Assembly: GCF_000226095.1 (NCBI RefSeq)
Contig: NC_016473.1
Span: forward strand, 5,146,001-5,210,000
Direction: 5' to 3'
Source: Thermothelomyces thermophilus ATCC 42464
Lineage: Eukaryota > Ascomycota > Sordariomycetes > Sordariales > Chaetomiaceae
DNA: 64,000 nucleotides
The notes beneath the pieces were generated by a model. It saw only the letters and a program-made list of their open reading frames with translations, was not told the DNA's origin and ran no database searches. The position numbers and the translations under genes were made by a program. The first letter of the stretch is position 1. Every line of letters starts with the position of its first letter. Shown piece by piece: positions 43,154-52,786 of this stretch.

Positions 43154-43939
43154 TCAGCGCTCGTTCCGCTTCTCGTCGAGGCAGACGCACATGGCCACGA
43201 CGAGGGCGATGTCGGCGCCGGGAGCGATGGTGACGTGGTAGGTCTGGTGGCCGAGCAGGAGCTCGCGGGCGTTGAAGAGCTTGCGGTCGATGCGGGCGAC
43301 GACGGCGCCCGTGGCCGCGTCGACGATGTCGGCCGACGTGTCGAACCAGTTGCCGCGCATGGTCAGCGTCGCGGGGACGCCGGCCGCCGTCGTGAAGGTC
43401 GCGTTAGCCTCGGAGCCCAGGACTGTTTTGGAAAAAAAAAAAAAAACAATTGTTAATTAATTTTGCCTAATTAGTTTTGGTAATTACTCGAAGCTGTTTG
43501 CATAATAATAATCCAGGGCGGCGGCGGATGGAGGGTTGGATGAGTGGCAGGAATGCCGCGTTCTTCTTCTTCAACATAACGAAAATGCAAAGAAGAGAAA
43601 AATAAACGAAAAAAAAAAAGACGTACGCTTAAATTTGCTCTTGACCTGCATGCACTGCCTCTGGTTCGCGTCCTCGCAGGAAAAGGTGGCGTGAAGGTGG
43701 AAGTGCTCCTTGATAATGTCGAACAGGTGGACCCCCTGGAAGTCGTAGACCTTCTTGCGGCCGTGCAGCGAGGCGATCTTGCCCTCGACGTGCATCCAGC
43801 GAGCCCCGTCCAGGCCCTTGATGTGAAAGTCGTCAAACGCCCTCTCCTTGAGCACGAGCGTCACCGGCTGCTGGGCCATCATGTGGCTGAACAGGACGAG
43901 TGGCTGCGGAAGTGGCGGGAGCGCGTATGCTGCTGCCAT
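43154..43939 (-). CDS. LURP-one-related / tubby-like C-terminal-domain protein
   Basis: Two minus-strand exons (43939-43627, 43422-43154; GTACGT donor, AAACAG acceptor) give 193 residues. It has the twelve-stranded tubby-like barrel of the LOR (DUF567) family: PVTLVLKERAFDDFHIKGLD, MHVEGKIASLHGRKKVYDFQ, LFDIIKEHFHLHATF, then LTMRGNWFDTSADIVDAATG and HVTIAPGADIALVVAMCVCL. The closing hydrophobic helix (IALVVAMCVCLDE) is the buried central helix of the fold. Tubby-like domains may bind phosphoinositides; fungal members have no settled function. No signal peptide, so cytosolic or membrane-associated. Confidence 0.88.
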
Positions 43940-45684
43940 GATGCCTTTTAATTAAGTACGTCTAGGTACCGAGGTAAGAGGTTGTTGGGTTCTCGGTTGA
44001 TTGTGTGCGCCGACCGATCAAGCTGCGGTTGATAACTCGGAATCGTTGTGTTGTTCTATTTCGTGCTTCTCCTTACGGGCGGGAGCATATAAATAGGGAT
44101 ATCGGCCGTGTGGGCAGGACATGAAAATCAAAAAGGGGACTGGCCGGCATATTTAAATATTAAGGCTCTCCTGGTTGATGCTTTCTCCTGTGTTGACAGA
44201 TCTCTGACATTTACAATGAGAATTTCCTTGTTCTGAACATCATTCCCCAGAGTCGCAGTCGGGCAGTGCAGACTATCTTTCCTTTGGCGCCAGGTCACAA
44301 GTCAGTCAGCCTAAGCAAAGTCCCCCCCGCTTTAGGCTCTTCAGCCCAGGGGCAGTGCTGCTGGCTGACGGCCTACCCCCGGCCGTTTCTGGGTGGGTAG
44401 GTCCGTATACGCGAGTCTTATTCACACGTTGTTGTATGGCCTTACATAGTATAGCCTACCATTCTGGTGTTGGTTCCCTAACGGGAGCCGGTTCTCCGTT
44501 TTGGTTCCGTCACACGTTGACGGGATCGCAAAGGGCCTTGTCGTGTTTCCTCGTTCGGATGGTGATCTTTGTACGTCCATCATCTCCTTGTTTCCGGCAA
44601 GGCAAGAGGAGAGGCCTTACCTTTCTCCAGCACGGGCTGATCCGATCCGACCTGTCCACCCGGTGGAGGGCTGAGGTGTTTTGCAAAGAAGTGGAGCATT
44701 GTGCTTCTGTTCGCCCGGATGAACCTTCAGAGGGGTGGCTTCGACGCGGGAGGGATGGAGGAATATCCCTGCAGCACTCCAACATCACGTCATTAGTTGA
44801 TATCTGGGAAGGCTTGGAAACTTGAGAGACAGGGGATTGTGCAAACGTGGTTGACCGAGACTCGTCTGGTCTCCAAATGCTCCCCTGTCGAAAAGTGATT
44901 ACAAGACCGCCCAGAATAGGCCCTTCGGCCCAGCAGCCAACTATGGTATTCCGTTCAGAACAATCTGACGAACCTGAATTCGAGCGTGGGAAGAATAGAG
45001 GAGGCAGGGCAAGGCTCCAGGATCGACCCAGGGTAGGTATCAGTTAATTAGAGGGTTTCGCAGGTCCATTCGTCGCGCTGCTGCAGAACGTCTAAGCCCG
45101 TCAAACACGACGGCGAGCTGATCGAGTGCAAATACGACCATTTCGAGCAGTTGCGGCCGAAAAGCTTGCGATTGGGAAACCATCGATGATCTGCGTGTAC
45201 GTCATCTGGGTTGAGACGGTCGAAAAGACATTCCGTAGAGCCCCGTTCAAAGACATCTCAATGCTGTCACAGCAGGCTGCAGGCGGGGTAATGACGGACC
45301 GAGCTTTACCAAGGATCGTCCATGGCAGCGACGTGACGGGGTGAGGCATGAAATGACATTGTTCAGGGTCCCACGCTGAACTTCTTATTGCTCGATTTGG
45401 CTGGGTAGCGCTGCCATTTTCGGCTGCTGTGGTGGACCGGACCCCACTAGGGTTCCCGGCCCCACCAGGGTTGCAGGCACCCACATCTTCCTGCAGGATG
45501 GCCCCAGTCAGCCTTCGCCTCGTTCCTCCACCATCGTAGCAGCAGATAACCGGTATATAATAATAGTATGTACTACATAGTATACAATATCTTGGCGGCC
45601 CCCCAGTACCCACAAAGAAACCTGACTTGCATTCCGTCCGGCAAAGCCATCGTGAAAGCGCCGCCCCGAGGGGTAGTAGTGTGC
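43940..45684. other. Spacer with one dispersed repeat
   Basis: No gene supported. Repeat A copy 4 is at 44434-44513. Open frames at 44355-44825 (+) and 45101-45613 (-) show no family pattern. Confidence 0.55.
44434..44513 (+). repeat. Dispersed repeat A, copy 4
   Basis: GTATGGCCTTACATAGTATA and CCTACCATTCTGG match copy 1; CCCTAACGGGAGCCGGTTCT and CCGTTTTGGTTCCG match all copies. Confidence 0.85.
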
Positions 45685-46161
45685 TTAAGCGCCGCCCTGA
45701 GGGGCAGTGTGTGTGCGGGCCGTCGGCATGACCGCCGTGCGCTTGCCGCCCTGCTTGAGAATGACGGTGATGCGTGTGACTTCGAACTTCTCCTTGACCA
45801 TGTCGAGGGTGTCGCCGTTGACGGGGGCGACATCGACTTTGCCGAGGGGTTTCCCTTCCTCCATCTTGTCGAACAGGCCCGAGACGCGGTCGGCGGAAGA
45901 GAGCTTGAGCTGCGAGCCCACGGCTCTCCCGACCTCATCGGGCGTGACGGCGTCGCGCGCGCTGGCGTCGCCCGCCGGCTTGAAGGCCACATAATATGTG
46001 ACCTCGTCGTTTGCGTGCGGCAATGTCTGCATCCAGTGTTCCGCAAACCGAGCTTCCCTTTCTTCTTCGGCGAGGATCGCGGGATCCTGGGCCTTCGATG
46101 CCGATTGGGAGGTTGAGGCGGCACGCTGCTGTGTGTTTGCTGCAGTTTTCCGAGTAGACAT
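45685..46161 (-). CDS. Small hypothetical protein
   Basis: Single open frame of 158 residues starting MSTRKTAANTQQRAASTSQS. A Ser/Thr/Gln/Ala-rich N-terminus (1-25) precedes an acidic helix (AILAEEEREARFAEHWMQTL), then LKLSSADRVSGLFDKMEEGK and VKEKFEVTRITVILKQGGKR. The last part alternates like a beta-hairpin, and an ordered domain of about 100 residues seems likely. I do not recognise a family. GC-rich third positions and an AGACATG start context support coding. A last intron may be hidden near the Thr/Pro/Gly end. No signal peptide or membrane segment. Confidence 0.6.
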   Translation of the reverse strand: MSTRKTAANTQQRAASTSQSASKAQDPAILAEEEREARFAEHWMQTLPHANDEVTYYVAFKPAGDASARDAVTPDEVGRAVGSQLKLSSADRVSGLFDKMEEGKPLGKVDVAPVNGDTLDMVKEKFEVTRITVILKQGGKRTAVMPTARTHTAPQGGA

Positions 46162-47250
46162 GATGATGCTTGGGAAGTTTTGGTCAGTTGTGTTTCGAGT
46201 TTGGAGAGAAGAACGTCAAACAGAGTGAAGGGATGGGCGTATTTATTGAAGCGCTGGGCTGGGCTGGGCTGGGCTGGGCTGGGCGAGCAGATCGGAAACA
46301 AGGCAATGTCGGGTGAGAATTTGATATCAAATCTAAGGTAGTTCAATGGGTGTGCGAATTTGGGCGTTGAGCTCGGGGATGGGCGACTCTCTTGTTAAAT
46401 GAATTGGGCGACTCTGCAGCTCTGCTCTGAGAAAGTGTGAGTGCATGACCAACTAGGCGAAATCTCGGATTCTCGGGTTCCTATCGAACGTTACCTTTGT
46501 TTCATCATGTCCAGTTGGCCCGGGAGATATCTTCTGATGCACGAGGTGCGGTAGGCATAATATAATTATTATACATGGTCCGGCCACACGGTAAGCCAAC
46601 CGCAACATGCCCAAAACCCATCATCCATGGATGTCCCCTGATTTCCCTTCACTCCACCTCCCCACCCCCTTCCCCAAAATCAACCCTAACGTCAGAATGA
46701 GTTCCGAACGGGCCTAGTACGTCTCGCTGGGCTGAGACGGTTTCGAGGCTGGCCTTGCCCCCAAACCTCTGGCCCTCGGCAGGATTGTGTCAGGTATATG
46801 CGGTGCGGTTTGCGAACAGAGGCGGCCACAGCCATGCTGCGATGGCGGTTCGGACTCGGAGATAAGTGGGCCCCTCAAACATCACGGCGGCCCATGCCGG
46901 GAGCGGCCGGCACCTCGGATGGTATCAAGCCGTCTCTCCGGTCCATGGGCAAGGATAAGCAGAAACATATGCTCCCTGCCGTCTCGTAGCACCCGGTAGT
47001 ATAAATAGGTACTCTTCGACTCGTGAACAGGCACGCTGCACAATCGAAAGCAGCACCAACCAACTAACAACGACATTTACCGTATCCTACGAGAAATCAG
47101 AGCGAAAATAGCCAAAAAGGGGGCCACCTGTGTCCGTTCCTTCTGACCTTGTCTTAACTAACACTAGCCCGCCTGCTTGTCTACATCTTACCGGCGCTCT
47201 TCTTATAACCACACTCGGTTCATATTCCGTCCCTCCCTCCTTCGGCAGCC
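46162..47250. other. Intergenic spacer
   Basis: No gene. A GGGCT pentamer repeat lies at 46253-46285, upstream of the small hypothetical gene. Confidence 0.6.
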
Positions 47251-48955
47251 ATGAGCGGTCCTACATATGCGCCGTATTTTGGCGTCGAGATTGAAATCTT
47301 CGTCAAACCCTGGGATGCGTGGAAAAGGCATTTACTAGAGCTTGACAGGTCACGCCGGAAAAGACCAGGTGCCTGGAAAGATTGGGACCTCTCGCTCAAG
47401 AACAGCGAGTCCAACAAGAAAAAAAAGCTTGCCCAAAACAAGCGTGCTGGGAACATCGTCAAGTCCATCATCGACGAGGCTCTAGGAAGCAACTCTTGGA
47501 AATGCGCTACCGATGGCAGTCTTCACGACGAATTGCTCACGGAGCCGGATAATCCCAGAGATTGGTGTACGTATTCATGCACCGGATGCTCCCCCTATTC
47601 CCCTATTCCCCTATTCCCCTATTCCCCTATTCCCCAACCCCCCCCCCCCAGCTCCCTTACCATTGGATGTGAGATGAGGCCCTTGGGCAGGACTCGCGCA
47701 AGCACAAAGCCATTAATAGATATATTATTTATTTATTTTTTCCCCAGGGGGCATCGAGATCGTCTCGCCGGCCCTGTCGTCGTCCCGAAGGTGGCAGTCC
47801 GAGATCCGGGAGGTCTTCGACGCGTTGAGAGCCAAGTTCGAATTTTGGACCAACGAAAAGTGTTCCTGCCACGTGCACGTCACGCCAGGCCCGGACAAGG
47901 GCGCCAAGTATACGATCCCCCAGCTCGTCCGGGTGGCGAAGGGGGCAATCTACTGGGAAAAGGCTCTCTGCGACCTCCTCCCGCCCGAGCGTCGCGACAA
48001 TCGTTTCGCCAGGCCCAATCACGAGAGGATTGCAACCCAGGAGTACAAATACATCGAGGAGAACCCGCGGACGCCAGCAAATATGCGGCTGGCGCCGTGG
48101 GAGTCGGTGTTTCGAAAGATCGAAAAGGCAGCCGACCACGAAGAGGACGTCCGGCTGAACATGTTTATCTGGGAAATGTCTGGCCGGACGGACGAATACA
48201 AAACAAGATACACATCGACCAATTTCCGAGCACTGACTAGGCACGGGACGGTCGAGTTCCGCCGCCAGGCCGGGGCTGCCTCGGCCACGACCGTGATCCA
48301 CCGTGCGGTCCTCGCTCTCACGCTCCACGCCAGCGCCATGCGTTACGATTTCGACGCGGTCAAGAAGAGGACGACCATGCCCACCGTAGACGAACTGATC
48401 AAGGAGCTGGCCGGATGCATGAACAACCTCCCCAAGACCTGCCAGGGCTCTCGATTCATCAACTGGCTCAAGTGGTGCCGCGCAACCTACTCCGGAAATC
48501 ACCAGCCGCCCGAGCGTACCATCAATTCCGTCGAGCAATCCCTGCGATTAGGGGGGCAGTACCCGGACGTCCCCACGGGGTCGACCGAGCGTCCCCCGCT
48601 CCCGTCTCTCTCGCCGTCCGCTGCTGGCGCCGCTCCCTCGCAGTCCCGTGCCTCCAGGCCGCAGACGACGACCCTACCCGAGCGCCCCGCGCCGGCTCGT
48701 GGCAGCCATGGCACCCATGGCACCACCACCACCACCACCACCACCCGGCCCCAGGGCTCGACCTCCCACTCTACCCATCCGTCCAGCAGCCAGCCTTCCT
48801 ATTATTATCAAATGGGCGATCGCCCATCGGCTGGTGCGGGCCACCATTCTTCGCGCAACCCTCCCCCGGCACGAAGCAGCACCCACTCTTATCATGACCG
48901 ATATCGCGGCTCCGGCTCCGGCTCCCGCTCCGGCTCCCGCTCCGGCTATTACTAA
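47251..48955 (+). CDS. Putative amidoligase (AmidoLigase_2-like)
   Basis: Two exons (47251-47566, 47748-48955; GTACGT donor, CCCCAG acceptor) give 507 residues. Known amidoligase motifs appear in order: YFGVEIEIFV (first strand with metal-binding acids), WWGIEIVSPAL across the splice join, SCHVHVTPG (paired His), and RHGTVEFRRQAGA (EFR motif). The fold is that of carboxylate-amine ligases related to glutamine synthetase and glutamate-cysteine ligase, which join an amine to a carboxylate using ATP. Fungal members are uncharacterised. From about residue 385 the protein turns low-complexity: Pro/Ser-rich, a Thr run near residue 440, and a closing repeat of SGSGSRSGSRSGYY. The first intron carries five CCCCTATT-type units and a C12 run. 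Family firm, substrate unknown. Confidence 0.9.
47588..47651 (+). repeat. CCCCTATT repeat and C-run in intron
   Basis: About five TTCCCCTA-type units followed by a run of C, inside the amidoligase intron. Confidence 0.9.
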
Positions 48956-49880
48956 ATTGATGGCCCAAGACAAGACCGCGGATGACGAAACGATCGATTC
49001 CTGTCCGAGGACTGATCAACAGCGGTGCACCAGGAACGAGCACTGGTCATTAGTTGTATTAGCAGTGTGCGACCGGCCAAGAGAGGCGTGTGTGTGTATG
49101 TGTGTGTGTGTGTCAGTCAATGTCTGTCAAGGAGACACGATCCAGGAGATTTGTCATAAAGTAATTACTTTTGTATTATTTATGGCTTACCTGCTAACCA
49201 AAATGTGAGGCGTGCCGCTGGTCCTTGTCTGTTTCGACTTTTGAGCTAGATTCAAGTCCCAAGTGATCACTAATTAATTATTAATTAATAATTAGGTAAT
49301 AGTACCTACCTAAGGTACTTAGGTACTCAGCCGACGTCGTGGTTAACCGCCATTGACGGGACCTATAAAGGTAATGGAAGATAGTCTCCAATAGATGGAA
49401 GATAGTTCCAATTGATAGAAGAAAAGTTGGCAAGTTGTAAATAGTTCAAAAGTGCGATGTCTCCTTCCTACACTTGCTGGCCCTGTGGCTCTGTATAAGT
49501 AGAGGATAGGAACAAAGAACACTCCGTTTGCCAGCCCGTTTGCCAGATCTACAGGGCTTATCTCATCCAGCCTTACATGATAGACGCGTCCGTAGACAAC
49601 GTACTACATCAAAAGGTGTTAGAAACATATTAACCGAATTCGCTCGATGACTCGCTTGCGGTTCTCCGTAGTTCCCAAGAGAGGTGAAGTCGAAAAATGA
49701 TGGTACACCGTGGACCGACCCACTGTGGGAAGGTAGGGAAGTTAGGTAAGGCATTTATTCTATCGGCATCATTGCACGTACATACATACATACACACGAG
49801 TGCGTGTGCTGCGACCAGCGCCTATCATTTCCGATCGATGATTCGCAGCCCGGTCAAAGGTGCCTTCCCGTGCTCTATTA
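48956..49880. other. Spacer with repeat B copy 3
   Basis: No gene. TG microsatellite (49088-49115), a TTAATTAATTATTAATTAAT block (49270) and repeat B at 49385-49602. It ends at the TA target dinucleotide of the transposon. Confidence 0.6.
49385..49602 (-). repeat. Dispersed repeat B, copy 3 (inverted)
   Basis: Reverse complement of copies 1 and 2; CTCTGTATAAGTAGAGGATA and TTGCCAGCCCGTTTGCCAGA are diagnostic. Possibly a solo LTR. Confidence 0.8.
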
Positions 49881-49975
49881 CCCGGTGGTTAGTTGCTGAC
49901 TAATTAGTTCAGGACTACCACCTGTCTCCCAACAGGTAGGGCCAAAACCCCCGGACATGCCAATATTGCCGGACA
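49881..49975 (+). repeat. Left terminal inverted repeat
   Basis: Starts CCCGGTGGTTAGTTGCTGAC and matches the reverse complement of 52692-52786 with three transitions. Confidence 0.95.
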
Positions 49976-52691
49976 TATCGCCACCAAATTTCCTATATAT
50001 TCACGTCTTTGCAAAAGGTGCCATCAAGTTCAATTACCGTCATAATAATAGCCTTAAATAGCTATAAATAGTTCAATTGTAAACTAGGCTCTGAAAAGCT
50101 TAAAAACGTAGTAAAATTTAATTCTACCTGGTTATAACTAGTCAAATAATAGGTTATATAACTTATATTTATCTCCTTCTCCCTCTATATTATACCCCTT
50201 ATCCCTATTACTTTTAATGCTCCTAATTATAATAGTACCTTCTCTTTTAGCCTCCTAGTAATAGTTATTATCTTCTATCCCTAGCGTTACTACTATAGAC
50301 TTATAGGTACGTTACTTCTTAAACCTCCTAATATCCTTTATAATAGCTATATATAGAGACTCCTTCTTACCCCTAGATAGAGATAGTAACTTAATATCCT
50401 CTTCCTACCTATCTTTACTATTTATAAAGTCAAATCTATTATTATTACTATTATTGATTAATATTATAGTTATACTACTAATCTATATCCTAGGACATTT
50501 AGGGGATAGGAGTTTAACTTCTAATAATAGCTTAGCTAACTAGGGGATTAGGACTTATTTTCCGTCTCTAAAGTCGAAGAATACTAGTAGCTAACGTTCC
50601 TTTAATAGAACCTAGAGAGGGTCCTTATTATTAAGAGAAAGATAGTTATTCTTATTAGTCTTTTCTAAGAATTTAGTAAAGGTTACTATATAAAGGCGAC
50701 GCCTATTAATACTAGGAATCTTATTCTCTAGACGCCTTTTCTAGACTTTATATTCCTCTTTATACTCTTATTTAATCCGTTTAATGGTAATATAGGTAGC
50801 TTTTCGGCTAGTATCTCGAATTGCCTTAGTACTCTTCTAAGCTCGGATCTCCCAAAACTATCGAATCTATTAGATAGTTATACTTATTATAACCTCTCTT
50901 ATTAGCTTGATAAGTTAGCCTTATATTTTCTTGATAGATAGTATAGCTAGATAGGCTCTCTTGTCCTTAGTAAAGTTATTTAGATATTTATATACTAGTT
51001 AACCCTTATTAACCATTAATATAATATCCTAAAAGTATTCTTATATTAATAAACTAAAAAGCTTAAGATACCGCTTTTAAATATAGTTAATACCTTTTTT
51101 TATATATATCTATTGCTTATTATCAGGAATTATAGTAAGATATCTAATACTTATAGTAGATAATACTTTCTCTCTAATCTAGTCCATTATAATATATTGG
51201 TTTAATAGAAAAAGACTAGTCTTTTCAAATCTTACTATAATATTTTAATATTTGAAACTAGCCTCCTAGATTTCCTAGAATCCTTTAATAAAGTCTGTCT
51301 AGATAAACGTAAGATCGCCATTTCGAACTACCTACCAGAGATATTATTAATATACTTCCTTAAGATAGCAAAAGACTCTTATATCTATTAGCTAGATAAA
51401 GTATATTAAATAGGGAAGGAGGAAGATAATAATAATATTAAATAAGAGGTAGTATTTATAAAGTTTAAGGTTATAATATCCTATAAAGTTATCTAGGATA
51501 AGTAGTTAATATATATATTCTTCTAATAGTATGGATATATAGACTAAATCTTTAGAGGTAACATTATCTAGGTTAATAAAGTATATATTAAGAGTAGGAC
51601 TATAGTTATAATAGTTATAATTAAACTATTTCTCAAAGCTTATACTATATTATTAGAACTTAATATAGATAGTAAAAGAGTATTTATTAAAATATTATAT
51701 CTAATCTATTATAATCTTAGTATTATTAAATATTATCTCTAACTTATAGAATTATATCTCCTTATTAAGATCTTTAATATTCTAATCTTCTAATAGCTAC
51801 TATTTAAAGATATGGAATACTAGGATAGTATTACTAATAGCGTTTTTAGTATTAATTATATTTATTAACTCTTAGTTATAAAGGTCTAGAATCTCTAGCT
51901 AATAAAATATTATAATTAGTATTCTAAACTAATACTTAGAAAAGAAGAAGATATTAACCTTCTTCTTCTTATCTATTTTAACTATTAAGATCTTAAACCG
52001 CCTATTTAACATTATAAATATATACTTAGTCTTATCCATATTTTAATAGCTAGATATAATAATCTTTAAGCTTTTAATAATATCCTTAAGCTTATTAAAG
52101 AATATCTCTAGTTCTTCTACCTACTACTTAGCCAAGAGTTAGTTTACTTTGACTAGTTTAAAGAATATTAGCTAAAACTATAGATAATCCTATTTCCAAT
52201 ATAGCTACTAGTACTTACTAATAGGAGGGCAAGGAGGATTATAACATGCCTATAAGCGGTTAGTAGTATCTTAGAGAAGATCTTTGGTAGCAAGAGAACT
52301 AGATTCGATAAGCTAGTATATATATCCTCCGAGGGCAGAATCTTTGTCGTTTCAAAGTAACCGAGGTCTTCTAACTACGTTACTACTAGTAGCTAGAAAT
52401 CTAGTATTCTTTAACGACTTCAAGTGCCGGCCAACCTAGGTCTTTCTAGTCTTAAATAGTTAAGCCGCGTGCCGTATACTAGGTTCGTTTCTATAGGGTA
52501 AGCGGCTAGTTCGGTGGCGAGTTCGAGTAGTAAGGAGCCATTTAGTAGCCTATATACTAGCTAGTTCCTAAATATAGTCGGTTAGAGGCATTATATATAG
52601 AAAAGTGGTTAAATTAGACTTATAGTAGTGGTTGTATCTTTAAATATAAGGAGTTGACTGGTAAAATTAGATATATATTTGGACACGTACC

Positions 52692-52786
52692 TGTCTGGCA
52701 ATATTGGCATGTCCGGGGGTTTTGGCCCCACCTGTCGGGAGACAGGTGGTAGTCCTGAACTAATTAGTCAGCAACTAACCACCGGG
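52692..52786 (-). repeat. Right terminal inverted repeat
   Basis: Ends GTCAGCAACTAACCACCGGG on the plus strand; partner of 49881-49975. Confidence 0.95.

Larger units (their letters stand above)
49881..52786 (-). mobile_element. RIP-decayed pogo/Fot1-like DNA transposon
   Basis: A 2906-bp element flanked by TA on both sides (49879-49880, 52787-52788), the target duplication of Tc1/mariner-pogo elements. Terminal inverted repeats are 95 bp (49881-49975 and 52692-52786) and differ at only three positions, all transitions. Each contains a subterminal palindrome (CCACCTGTC...GACAGGTGG). The inside is extremely A/T-rich on both strands with stops in every frame, as expected after repeat-induced point mutation. 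On the minus strand around 51960-52125 a peptide ghost with FFNKLKDIIKSLKIIISSY followed by NMDKTKY resembles the DDE-1 transposase stretch that carries the NMDE motif. The element is inactive. Family assignment rests on the TA duplication, TIR style and that ghost. Confidence 0.85.
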
